Part shown: piece by piece, positions 36,991 through 50,300 of the stretch
How positions within the stretch are numbered: position 1 is the first letter of the stretch
Layout: the number at the start of each line of letters is the position of its first letter
Source of the DNA: Patiria miniata
Lineage: Eukaryota; Echinodermata; Asteroidea; Valvatida; Asterinidae
DNA length: 64,000 bases
Assembly (NCBI RefSeq): GCF_015706575.1
Contig: NW_024037072.1
Coordinates: 25,111,162-25,175,161, forward strand
Reading direction: 5' to 3'
The notes under the pieces: model-generated
What the model saw: only the letters and a program-made list of their open reading frames with translations
Told to the model about the DNA's origin: nothing
The model's database searches: none
Translations under genes and position numbers: made by a program

Positions 36991-39931
36991 AGAGGCCCGT
37001 CTTATTTTAACTAAAAACGATCAACTTCGAAGTTCGAGAGGAACATTTACGGTATTAGAAAATGTAAGAGGGCGCTGTTCATTTGATGAGGAATAGTTAA
37101 ATTTTAAATTTGCTTTTTGGAAAGAATGTTGCAACCTGATGTAAGTATTTCCTAACAAAATTGGAAATGTTTCTCAGTCCCAGATTCAAGTCTTATCATC
37201 ATTTTTGCAATGGATGAGTCAATGACCTTCATTTAGGCCTAGAGTACTACTAGATGATATACCGGTATGAAGAAAAAAGTGGCAGCAAGTTGCAACTTTC
37301 TTTCCTGCTTTTTTTTCCGGCTCATTTTTAGTTTTCTAAGCATACTTCTATTTAAATTTAGATATCAAAACATTTGAAAACGTGATTTTCATGTCTTGTA
37401 CTGTTCATTGAAACAAGGCATGAATGAATAAAGACAAAGCTTTATTTGAGAAAATTTAAGTCTAATTGCACTTTGGTTTACATGATAATGATCTAAAATA
37501 ATCACACTTTACTTTACACATTTTAGAGACAAAAAAGGGAAGAATTCCATACATGGACATCACTCATATTCCCTGCAATGACCAGGGGTGTGAAATCTCA
37601 GCTGTAAAGCTGATTTCAGCTATTTTTAGTTTTGGATTTCAGCTTTTTTTCACCTTTTTCCTCACTTGCTGTGTACAAAAGTATAGCAAATTTCCAAAGT
37701 TCAGCTTTTTTAACACCTTTTTCAGCTGTTTTCAGCTCTTTTTATCAGTGGTCACTCACACCCCTGAATGACCTTTCAGCTGTCAGAAACGGAAATGAAT
37801 TCCTAAAAAGTCAAATTTGGAAGGGAAAATATTGAAGCATTTGCTGAGAAAACACTTGGAATTTTTCCGACCAGTCTCATAGGGTTTGTGCACAGGGTGT
37901 CAAGTGATGTCCAGGTATTTCCCAAAAGAATGCCTGCTTGAAAACAAGTTTCTTTGCTTTGCAGAATCTGACAGAACCCAAACTGGAATTAAAATGATCT
38001 TGCGACTTTCTCTACAAAACCAATTTAAAAACAAATGTAGAAAATTTGTTCAGCATTTCTATATTTTTGTTTTTCCTAAAGTACGAGTGTTCTTCCTCTA
38101 CCGTTTTAAATCAAATCCTACATTTAAATCTGAATATTTTCAGATATTGATATTCATCAATATATATTGATGAATATTTTGTCTTCTTTTCTAAATCATG
38201 GCTCTGGAGGATGTAGGTGTGCACACGTGTGATTCCTCATTAATACCTATCTCCTAAAGACTCCTAAATACAAAGTCACAATGACAGTGGAAGCGAGGCA
38301 CTAGATGAAGATTCGTCACAGTAAAAATTTCTAAGTCCCAAAAACATCCAAGTAGTGCCAGTACAAGAGCAAAAGAAAACGGGGACCGGTTGAACCGGTT
38401 GTCTGGTTCACTGTCAAATATACATGTACAATTGCCTCTTGTATATGAGCCTAATCAGAGCAAACATCCGTGAACATAACATTTACTAAAAGAAAACCAG
38501 CGCCAGCCTAATATATTGATATCAACTGCCTTGATTGATATTTCCTCACCATAGGCCCTATTGCATGAGCATACTTCAATTTCATCACCATATTGCATGA
38601 TCAGTTTCACTTTCATTTTTTCTGTACTAACACAGTGCCTTTTCCAGGTAGATTTGAATTGTGCATTGGGGTTTCCTCGTTTTATTCTTTCTTCCAAGTT
38701 GCATGAGTTTACAAAGCACTGTGGAAGGAAAAGGGACACTATGTCGACGGTGCCTTTTTTCTTCCCACTATAATTAACAGTACATGTACTTGTTATCTAT
38801 TGTGCAGATTCACTCCAGCAGTATTAGCCAGACTTATAATGCTGCATCGCGTCATGGTACAATTTGTCCTACAAATGGATTTTTCCTGCCTACTTCTAGT
38901 CCACATTTCTGGTCGGGCGGCTTTATCCATAAAAGGGCTGATGTAATGTTGATTGGCTTAATTTGGTATATCTCACATTGAATTTTCATATACTCATCCT
39001 GAGCATTTAGATGTAATACTGAGAGTGGAAGATATAGAATATGTGTCTGGACTATTGTCGGATTGTCTTGATTGTTGTCAATGTACTGGAGTAATTTTTT
39101 AGATGACTCGCTTAAAGTTTCAATTTTTGTCAGTTATTAGTTGAGGCTGTAACACCCAAACTGTAGCAAGCAGTGTACCCAACTACAGTTGAGAGTCACA
39201 ACCGTAGTTGAGATGATACATGCATATACCAGGAAAAAGTCGGTCGAGTGGTCTTAAATTATTGTTACGATCGGACGATGCTGGGCAGATCCAGCATTAT
39301 GAAGCGAAGTGTAATGTCCGTGACAGAGCCAGTTAACCACGATATCTAATGAATGATTCAGAGAAATGATCCAAAACTCCTACAGTAGTTCTTATTCTCT
39401 TTGACAGTTACTAGATGATCAATGTTTGACATACATTTTTCAGGTTTATTCACCGAGCTCTGTCACGGACATTACATAACCCCACTGGAAATTGCCCTGC
39501 TATAGTTGAGCCAACTTGGGATGTAACAAGGCTTTCTAAGGTGAACTACAAGTAGTCTCAGACAATTAGACAAACAGGAGAATCGATGATCATAATTATT
39601 ATTATTATTATTATTATTATTAATCGTTTTTGGTAATGAAACCAAGGATTCCTCAAAAGCGCCCTAGGCGCTGTAGCTCGCAAGCCTGAAGAAACCTGTG
39701 GAGAGAAGACAATGAGAAGAAATTACAGTTTTAGAGGTGGGAGGAAAAGCCCAGAAGAATATTCTGAGGAAAACCCACGGAATCAGGTAGGGACTGAAAA
39801 CCCAATCCACATATTGGCCCAGGCGGGATTCGAACCCAGGTCACAGCGGTGGAAGGCGAGGAAAGTACCGCTACGCCAACCTGATTCTTCTGCTATCAAC
39901 CAACTCATTCAAGAGTATTTTTCATTAACAG
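36991..39931. other. Region between the shared promoter and SARS2 exon 1
   Basis: Probable SARS2 5' intron. Notable parts are TTTCAGCTTTTTT-like degenerate repeats at 37,595-37,745, a short inverted-repeat MITE at 39,311-39,477 (GTAATGTCCGTGACAGAG and inverse), an (ATT)n microsatellite at 39,595-39,622 and a SINE at about 39,620-39,890. Confidence 0.5.
39620..39890 (+). repeat. SINE-like repeat with tRNA-like 3' box, 50 bp upstream of SARS2 exon 1
   Basis: Contains GGAAAACCCACGGAATCAGG, TAGGGACTGAAAACCCAATC and GGCGGGATTCGAACCCAGGT, the minus strand of a tRNA T-arm, after an ATT-repeat. This arrangement is typical of a SINE in a marine invertebrate. The family was not named. Confidence 0.55.
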
Positions 39932-39941
39932 CAAGTACAAC

Positions 39942-40247
39942 ATGATGGCAAGGAGACTTCTCACACAACGATCAGTCCAGTTCTTGAGCACCTTGTTAGC
40001 GCGACAGTCAAAGAGAATCCCATCCCGAGGTCTCCAAGTCCTGCCTTCAAAACCCGAGACTACCCAACATACCAGCCGTCATCTTAGACCCATCGGCCGT
40101 CACTCCAAGTGCCAGCGGCTGATGAGCGAATGGGTCTACTCAAAGAGTCTGAGACCCGAATTTGACATGCAGGAAATCTGCGACAACATAGAGCAGATTG
40201 CGGAGAACGTACGACACAGGAAAGGAGATGCTGATGTGCATGAAGTG
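39942..40247 (+). CDS. SARS2: SARS2 coding exon 1: mitochondrial presequence and start of the arm
   Basis: Residues 1-102, ending [17 protein letters not shown], then [12 protein letters not shown]. The second Met (39945) gives MARRL as in vertebrate SARS2 and may be the true start. Donor is GTAACC at 40248. The exon begins after ATTTTTCATTAACAG, ten bases before the first ATG. Confidence 0.9.
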
Positions 40248-43200
40248 GTAACCACTAGACAAAGTTGTAATCAAGCCAATCACAAGTCAGTCATAACTCA
40301 GATCATCACAAGGCAATCATAACTCAGACCATCACAAGTCAATCATAACTCAGACCATCACAAGTCAATCATAACTCAGACCATCACAAGTCAATCATAA
40401 CTCAGACCATCACAAGGCAATCATAACTCAGACCATCATAAGGCAATCATAACTCAGACCATCATAAGGCAATCATAACTCAGACTATCACAAGTCAATC
40501 ATAACTCAGATCATCACAAGGCAATCATAACTCAGAACATCACAAGGCAATCATAACTCAGACCATCACAAGTCAATCATAACTCAGACCATCATAAGGC
40601 AATCATAACTCAGATCATCACAAGTCAATCATAACTCAGACCATCTCAAGTAAATCATAACTCAGACCATCATAAGGCATTCATAACTCAGACCATCATA
40701 AGGCAATCATAATTCAAACTATCACAAGTCAATCAAAAGTCAATCTAAGTCCGATCATCACAAAACAATCACAAGTCAGATCATAACTTGGATCATCACA
40801 AATCAACCACAAGTCAATCATAACTCGGATCATCACAAGTCGATCATAACTCCGACCAGAAAAAATCAATCAAAAGTCAATCTGAGTCTGATCATCACAA
40901 GTCAATTAAAAGCCAATCTAAGTCAGATCATCACAAGTCAATCATAACTCGGACCATCACAAGTCAATCAAAAGCCAATCTAAGTCAGATCATCACAAAT
41001 CAACCACAAGTCAATCATAACTCGGATCATCACAAGTCGATCATAACTCCGACCAGAAAAAATCAATCAAAAGTCAATCTGAGTCTGATCATCACAAGTC
41101 AATCAAAAGCCAATCTAAGTCAGATCATCACAAGTCAATCATAACTCGGACCATCACAAGTCAATCAAAAGCCAACCAAAGTCAGATCATCACAAGTCAA
41201 TCACAAGTCAATCACAAGTCAATCATAACTCAGATCATCATAAGTCAATCACAAGTCAATCATAACTCAGATCATTTCAAGTCAATCGCAAGTCAATCAT
41301 AAGTCTGAACACAAGCCAGTCACAGAAGTGGGGTGCTCCTGCTTTAGAATTTTTAAATTTCATTATTCTCTTAAAGTTGCATTCCTGTGCTCTTCAACAA
41401 ATTCAATTTTTTTTCTATTAAGAAATTTTCAACTTGTATGTTTTATTCCAACCCCCAAACCTCTCTTTTTTCTTTTCTGAACGTATGCAACCCTCTGAAA
41501 AGAAAGGGTTTTTTTGTTTTGGGCACAAACAGATCAGTTTTGTGAGCAGACTGGCTCCTGGTCCGTACGTTATCAATACTGATTGTGGGGCAGGAACCAG
41601 CCTACCCTGCCAGAACAGAATTATTGTCTGGCAGCCAATAATTCAAAATTGTAAAGTAATAATTCAATAACTGAACATGGGCTGATTTTTTTCTGTTGAT
41701 GTCCTATTCAAAAGTGGATAACTATTGTATTACTAGTAAAATATCAATTAAGAAACAAAATCTATTTTTCCTGATGAAGCTCGAAAATAGCACGGAGAAC
41801 GCAACTTCAATTATCCTTGACCTGTTTGGGGATTTTTTTTCCCCTATCTATCATTGCTTTCACTTTAAATTTTAACAAAGCAATTTGAAAAGTAATTGTT
41901 TCTGGTGCCACACGTAAAAGCAACGATGGACCACCTTTGCACACATGACATTTTTGATGCCTTATTGATTCAGGTAGAACTCTGGAAAAGGTTGAAGTGT
42001 TTGGAGAAGGAAATGAGTGACTTTCAGATTGAGGAAGATCGCCTCAACCTCTTGAAGGACCAGATTAGGGAAACAGAAGATGCATTCTACCAGTCCGCAT
42101 CTCGGCTGCCAAACAGGACACATCCAGAAGCGGTAATTTTTAGCATACTGGAACGAACATCATTGGTTTCACAGTACTCAGATCAATTCAGAAATGTAAA
42201 CGCCAGTAAGTTGACATGGGACTTGATGCCACAGTGTTCAAAGTCGGATTCTTGCAGATTTGAAAAAGTTCACCGGCATTGAAGTATTCAAGCCAGAGTC
42301 CATCCTTTGCAGCTATCCAAAAAGTAACTGGCGTAATTATTGTTGAAAAACATACTTGGTTGAAAGATAGTAAGGGGACTGAACTCCCTGTGAAATTATT
42401 CTTTCTGGCAAGCTGTCATTTTGAAGAAATCAACAAAAGCAGGCCTTTCCAACAGTGCTTCTTAAGATGCACCGTAGGAAATTCAAATTAGAAGCTCGTT
42501 TTGTTTTTCAGCGAAGTGCGCGCAAGCATTAGCACGACGCACACGCGCGCGCAGTTGCTATAATTCGTCGGATCAGTGCGCGACATCGTGAAGCTGCAAT
42601 TGGCTCAGTGAGAACGTGTCTCGGACGCTAAATTCAGGCCCAATTCAAAACATGATTCAGCAACTTTTGATTGGAAATCGAGATCCTAGAATGTTGTATT
42701 TCTCGAAATATGCAGCTGAAGCTGAGCTGGAACTTCATCAGGTTAGTTGTTCAGCACCCTTCTTTAGATCTTGAGCACTTTTGTTGCTTCAAACGAACAA
42801 AATGCACAAATTACAAATGATGGACTATGCCTTTAACCCTTTAGCAGCGGTACTACATAGTATAGTACTACACTGTGTTTATTTACTAAAGAGCTTGGGC
42901 AGTTTCTGGCACTACAGGGAGTAATTCGCAGGGGGTTTAGGGTGGTATGAGCTACGTGCACAAGTACCCCCTCAACAGTGAGAAAGGAAGAGTTTGGGGA
43001 GACCACTGGGAGAGACATTGGAATGATTGCTGGCGACGCATGACGCTCACGCAAATAGTATACAAATATTGAATGCTTTATCTCGTGGTGTAGTAAAACT
43101 AGCCTCCCGAGGTGATCCATGGACATGCTCCATGGATCAACGAGGGAGGCTAGTTTTACTTCACCACGAGATAAAGCATTCAATATTTGTTTTATAACAC

Positions 43201-46200
43201 TTCACCCACAGATTCTGCTTGGTTTTAATATTTTAGATTATTTAAATCTGAACACAGTTGAAATAAACTTCAATTTCAATACAAATTCGGTGGAAAATGT
43301 ATTTCTCTCTTCCAAACTACCCCTTCACGTAATGTTTGAACCCAACTCTGCGGAGCGCTCTCTTTGGAACAATACGCGCTACGTGCAACGCGCATACCAG
43401 CATGCATAATTTGCACACAAATACCGCGCCGTGGATATAGTACTTTGGTTGCTAATGGTATAGTACTTTGGTTGCTACGGGTATAGCACTTTGGGCCGTG
43501 CACAAATAGACAGCAAAAATAGAAAGTATCATGTGACTCGCTCTCGGCCAATCAAGACACAGAATCTGTGGGTGAGGTGTTATAGAAGAAGCTGTGGCTT
43601 AATCAAATTCAGAATAAAATATGCCACGCGTAATTAACTTCACACTATACGCTCTCAAAACAGTACGCTCATGCGATGTGTGCTGTCCACAGGGTTGTTG
43701 AAAGAAGTAAAAAGCGCCCTCTCTTGTTGGCGCATGGAGCCCATATATTGATTAATAAGTGATGATGCCAAACTGAGTGATATCAAAATGAAGGGCACAC
43801 TGTGATCTTCCTACTTCAATTGAAAAACAACAAAAAATGTCCTTACGACTCATTTTGTGCGAACAGCAATTGAAAGGCAGCTTGCAGTATATGTTATTTT
43901 CACGGAGGTGTTCTCTGATTAGCCCAAATATAAATACGTCATAATGCCCACGCCGGTTTTCTTTTATTAAATGCTAGTTTGCAGGAGGTTGCCTTTGATT
44001 CCCCCCGCAAATTAGTGTTTAACAAAAGAAAGCCAACGCAGCCAATATGACGTAATTATATATGAGCCAATCAGAGAAAGCCTCCGTGAAAATAACGTTT
44101 ACCAAAGAAAACCGGCGCCGGCCAAATATCCACGGCCTAATTGAAATACTGCAAATCGAAAAAATCATTTCAAAGGTGTACTGATATTTTCTTACTCTGC
44201 TACAGCCCTGGGGTGAGGAAGATGAACCTCAATTGGTCCTGCTGGTTGGTGAGAAACCGAAGTTTACTTTCTCAATCAGGAGTCACTATGAGTTGGGAGA
44301 ACATCTAGATATCATCAGAATCAAGTACGTTCTTACCACAAAGTATCCTGACTTTCCAAAAGATCTAGAGTTTGCCAGATTTAATTTTTTTCTTTATATT
44401 GAACAGGATATAGTATACAAATATTAACTGCTTCGAGTGGTGTAGTAAAACTAGCTCCATGGATCACTGAGGGAGGCTAATTTTACTACACCACGAGATA
44501 AAGCAGTCAATATTTTTTTTATAACACCTCTCCCACAGATTCTGATTGATTTTAAGCGATAACTGATTAATTTAATCTGAATACAATTAAAATTTACCTC
44601 TATTTGAATACAAAATTGGTTGAAATTCACTTGCACTTTTCCAAACTACCCCTTAAAGAAATGCTTGAACCCGCAACGCACACACCGTATGCATTTGCAC
44701 ACAGTGCGTATAGTTCTTTGGTTGCTAATGGTATAGTACTTTGGTTGCTATGGGTATAGTACTTTTGGCCATGCACAGCAAGATAACAAAAATAGCGAAT
44801 GCCATGTGACTCGCTCTCGTCCAATCAAGACACACAATCTGTGGGTGAGGTGTTATAATAGGATATATAGCACCTGCAACAGCAGCTTGTTCTCTGATCA
44901 ATCAAGTTTGGTCATCTGTCAATAGAAATTTAAGACAGTGTTAAAAAGTTCATAGTTGCTGAAATTTGGAAGTCAGAAACAGGTGAACATGTTGTTAGAC
45001 TAGTACTAGCATTAAACTTGGAGGCATGGGCAGCAAGCTTTGTAATATGCCAACAAGCCAACATAGTTCTAGAACTTTCATTTGCGCATTTAGGGGCAAG
45101 TTCGCACAAGAACTATTGTTGACCATTGCTTAACCGTAGTTCGATTAAAGTTATCCCGAACTCTGTCTAGTCGACAGTGGTTGACTACGCTAGTCAACTA
45201 TTTGGAACCAACCTACTGGGACTTCAATTTTGTTTGGCCAATGAATTCCAAATGTGAGTATTTTAAGTACTAAATGTGCCAACATTTCTTGGCCGAATTT
45301 TCCCATTAAAGGAATTTTGGAAAGTGATAATTACCGGTAGATATTTTGAGAGGAAAATAAGGGATAGGATGTTTCAGGCCCCCTTAAAGTTAAAGATTAC
45401 TGCCAAAACTGGTAGAGTTGGTAATGATGATAATTTCCTATTAAGAGGATTGTGCATTAGTCTAAGAGTCTAAGAGTTCCGTGTAGTAGAACCAGATATG
45501 TGTACAGAGCATCTGGTATTTATAAAAAACAAAACAATGGTAGATTTTCTTACATTGAATAATTGTTCTTCAACAGTACATCATTTGTTTTTTTGATGAC
45601 AGGAATCTGGGTCATGTCACAGGTCACAGGTCATATTATTTGAAAGGTGCCGGAGCCATGTTGGAGCACGCCCTCATTCGCTTCACGGTGGACAGGCTTC
45701 TAGGCAGAGGCTTCAGGGCTGTGACTGTCCCGGACCTTGTGCAGCCAATCGTCTTTGTAAGTTTAAAATTTTAAATAATCTGAAGAACATTATTTTGAAT
45801 TTTTGATTCTGAAGTACCTATAGAATTGGAGATTTGTACTTATATTGCCCATGCAACCCCAACAATGGTTTTGGAATGATGATTGCACCTTCCTTAATAT
45901 GTACACTGAGCTCTAAAAGACCAGATTTTAATTTTATTATCATTTGTTTTCCCTTTATTAACCACTGAAGGAGAAAATTGTCGACAGCTCATAAATTATT
46001 AGTTATTAACAATAAATGTAAGAAAAATCTTTTAAAAATACATATAAATTTACCAAAAATTGTATAAAGGAACAAAAAAATAAAGATATCTCAGAAATAC
46101 ATTACATACCCCTATTCACACCTCCCTCCCCACCAAAACAAGGTTTCAATGCCAACACTGTCATAACTGATATGGCAAGTTACAGTTCATGATATGAAGT

Positions 46201-47304
46201 TGCCGATTCATGAAGTATTGAAATGTAAATTTCTCGGTACGATCCGTCAAGATAGTACAGTCTGCTAACTCTGTAATTTTGTGGACTTATTTTTGCTTTT
46301 GTATTTTCCAGGAAGGATGTGGAATGCGCACCAAGGGTCTGCACACCCAGGTCTACCAATTGGATCGTAGGAAACACGACAGAAACCTGTGTCTGTCTGG
46401 CACGGCTGAAGTCGGTCTAGCAGGTAGTCATCCATCTGTTTTTATAATTGAGTCTGATTGTGACTGTATGCGCAGGCTTTTATCACTGATAAACTGACTG
46501 GATAGCTATCCCTATTACACCCGTACATATGCTCAGGGGCCAATTTTACGGCGCTGCTAAGCACAAAATTTGCTTAGCACACAAAAACTCTGGCTCATAA
46601 AAGCAGGTTATCAGCCAAAACTCCACATGATGTATATTGCTTGTGACTAATATTCAGCTGTTGTTTGCTTAGCATGAAAATCACATGGAGTTTTGGCTGA
46701 TAACCTGCTTTTATAAGCCAGACTTTTTTTGTGGTAAGCAAATTTTTGTGCTTAGCAGCGCCGTGAAATGGGGCCCTGGTCGCTTATTGACCAGTTTGCC
46801 CTCTGTATTCCAAAAATGGCAGCCGATACACGAACGTTCTGTGCGTACCTTCTGCTCTCGCTTTATCAAGATTTGGACGCAGTTTCAGAATGAACAAGTT
46901 TCCACTGTAATGATATCAGCAAATGCCGTCAATAGTGAACTGAGACGTTCAAAAAGTACACCAAGACATTTAAAATACTGTGAGGCATGGCGGAAAAAGC
47001 AGGGGCGTAAATCCCGGGGGGATGGGGATATATATCCCCCATTTTTTGACCTGGGGGATGGGCTATTGAATCATCCCCCCCCCCCACACACACACTTTTT
47101 CGTGATGCGAAAAAAAAATGCAGATTTCGAGGTTTTTTTCAAACATCCCAACAATCAAAATGTATTTAATAGCACTGAAAAGTGGAGAAACACAGTACAA
47201 AAGCTTTTAAAATGCGGCATTTTTATGTAAGCGTGAGCATACATATTGATATACGTCTATATCCTGAAGAGCGCCCCCTAGGGTAATGTGGTGTCCAGTC
47301 CCAG

Positions 47305-47355
<51 letters not shown>

Positions 47356-50300
47356 CTTTTCGAATGTCCATGGCCAGGCAAATTTTGGCTTTTGGTCATC
47401 CCCCATCCCCCCTACTCGCCGGCACAGATTTACGCCACTGGGAAAAAGGGTGAATGACGATGTTGCAATTACGTGAATCACAACGTTCCAGAACAGATCT
47501 AAAACTGCAACTTGTCCTTTTACGAACACCAATGCATCTCCAAATATAGCTTCAAATTACTTCATTCTGTACCCGGCATCCTTCTATCATTCTCAACCAA
47601 TCAGAGATCATATTACAAAAACACCAGCCAATCAGAGACGTGCTTTAAAACTTGTTCGGCATTGTCGCCATCGTCGTTTTTTAGTCATATGGTTTGTCGT
47701 CATCGTCGTGTTTTACCCCGTGATTTCCCTCATAAATCAAAACCCTGCCCTCTTTCCACAAAATTAATCCTGTTGATATTCAACATGGTATCACTGCCAG
47801 CTGCCTAGACGAGTCAGAAAACATAAACAGTGGCATTTCGCTTTTTTTGTTGTTGTGTTTACTAACCTGGTCTTGTGTGTTATTCGTCAGGCTACTTCAT
47901 GGACAGGGTGCTTGACGTTGAGGACTTACCACAGAAGGTGTTTGCAGTCAGTCAGTGCTTCAGGGCGGAGACCACTCACAGTGCTGAGGCAAAGGGGCTG
48001 TACAGGGTCCATCAGTTCACCAAGGTCCGAACCTCAAGACATATTTTTTGAATTGAAACCAACCTGAAAATGGCTAGCTTTAACTTAGACTAATCACAAC
48101 TTGGACCAACTAAGAACAAAACTGATAAGCACATTTTGTACTTTAATCATTATTGTACAGTAATTAAAAGTTTGTATTCTATTGCTTGCGCTGTGCTTCT
48201 TAAAACAATAAATAAAACATTTTTTTGTCTGAACCTCAAGTAATTTTTAAAAGATGATTTCGAGGTTTGACAAGATGCTCTGTCCGTCGTAAGCAGTTTT
48301 CCCACCATCAGAAAAGACTCCTAACAATGGGCACATCACACTATCTGAAACAATAATTTTCTGCGAGTTCTTTTCAGAATCACCCAAAATCGCAAATGTA
48401 ACTTTTTAAAAGCCAATTCTAAGTGGTTCAGCTTCAATGCATACCATGTTAAGATTATGAAAAGCACATTTCCACGGACTGAAATTGTGTTTTTACATTT
48501 TTGTTCTTTTCCCCACCAGGTTGAGATGTTCTGTGTCACCACTGATGATCAGAGTGAGTGCATCTTTGATGAGCTGGTTGCAATCCAAAAAGATCTCTTC
48601 GCCGAACTTGGCCTTCACTTCCAGTGAGTGTTTCTGACCAAAATTCTTTTTTATTACTGCCGACCCTGTCTGGAAACCCCCACAAACTTTTTTAAAAAAT
48701 GCAAAAAAATATAAAAATATATGAATACGAAATTCAGGCAATCGGGCTCTGTCTTATTTGAAAAGCTATGGAAGTTCATATCCAATTTGCGTGAAGCACT
48801 GCATATAGCAACCAATGCAATCCCAGAAGATGCTAGGGTGTTGCCTCTCATCAAAGCAGGGGTCTGTGGTTTACTTTTACTGTTATGTCATGGCTGCCAC
48901 TACATCCAAAACATTAGTAATGCTGCAGATATAATGTAAGTCAACTAATTCTTGTCCAAGATGACTATATTATTCTGTTCAGTGAAATCAACTCATGATA
49001 ATCTCAGTCCAATAAAACAAAACAAAGACAGCATACATTTAGCCATCCATGCTGCTGTAACTGCAATTTCTTTCTTCAGATATATATATACAAGTTTGCC
49101 GACCGACCAACCCTACTTCAGAGGCCAAACAAAAATATGAGAATCATACTAGAAATAAAACGAGATGCCCGTACTTTTCATGGTTTCTTCCTTATACAGA
49201 TGTTGACATTTTTCTGTTTATTTATTATCAATCTTTGCCAGGGTTTTAGACATGCCATCCCATGATCTGGGAGCACCCGCCTTCCGAAAATACGACATAG
49301 AAGCATGGATGCCTGCTAGACACGGCTACGGGGAGGTAAGAATGAATGCAACAAACTGGACCAAAGGCTGGAGGGGAAATGTTTTAATTGAGGGCTAATT
49401 TCAAAATTTTCAGTTGAGAAAAAAATCTGTCAAGTGTTTTTGGTTGTTTAACGACCGTTGGTAGGACTTCAACATAGAACGGTCTAGAACTCGGTTCTAG
49501 ACTTAATACTTTTTGACAATAATATTAAAGGAAGAGTAGATCATTTTGCTGCTATCCATAAAGTAACCGACAAAATTATTGTTGAAAATCTTATTTGCTT
49601 TAAAGAAAGTAATGACACTAAACTCCCTGTGAAAACTGAAATTATTCTCTCTAGCGTGCTGTCATTTTAAGTTGAAGAAAACAAAAAAATAGGCCATTTC
49701 CAAAGGTGCGTCAAGTGATTGATTATTAGAGGATTTTGAAGGATCAAAGGATCAAGTTCAAGAAATAACAGATGATTTCAGACGATTAGGGCTGACTCTA
49801 ATTTTTACGTGGTGGCAATATGAGGATTTTCTAGGATTGCGAATGGTTCCTAGCCAAACGGTCCTAGGCAGTTAGGGTTAACTGGTGGTAGTAAGATATC
49901 ATATCCAACCGACTTCTTTCACCATGACTTTTTCCGTCAAGGTTTTCTTTTTTCTGATGCTCCCCTGCAGATATCCAGCGCGTCCAACTGCACCGACTAC
50001 CAGAGCCGAAGGCTGAGGATCAAGTACAGATCCAAGGAGGGTGATCTCAGACACGCATACACGGTAATTCGGTTTCGTCATACATTTGCCTTTGAACACT
50101 CGCTCCGCAACATTACAGCTCATCTTATCAAAGATTCACATCATTATTTCATATCATCTTCAAAATTGTGTAGTTTGTAATATTTGAATATGTGATCGGT
50201 TATTGAATATTAAAATACTTTTTAACAGTACTCTAAAATAAACCGCTTTGTGTAAGGAGTATTCTGAAAATTATCCATTTGGTAGGCAGTACAGGACAGA

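Noticed and set aside
40256..41330. CRISPR-like regular repeats
   Set aside because: The context is a eukaryotic intron. Units are contiguous variants without unique spacers, so it is a minisatellite.
46685..47230. A 181-codon ORF
   Set aside because: It starts in one MITE and ends in another, with low-complexity stretches; a chance ORF.
47278..47532. ORFs with poly-Gly or poly-Pro
   Set aside because: They come from the poly-C tract inside a MITE.
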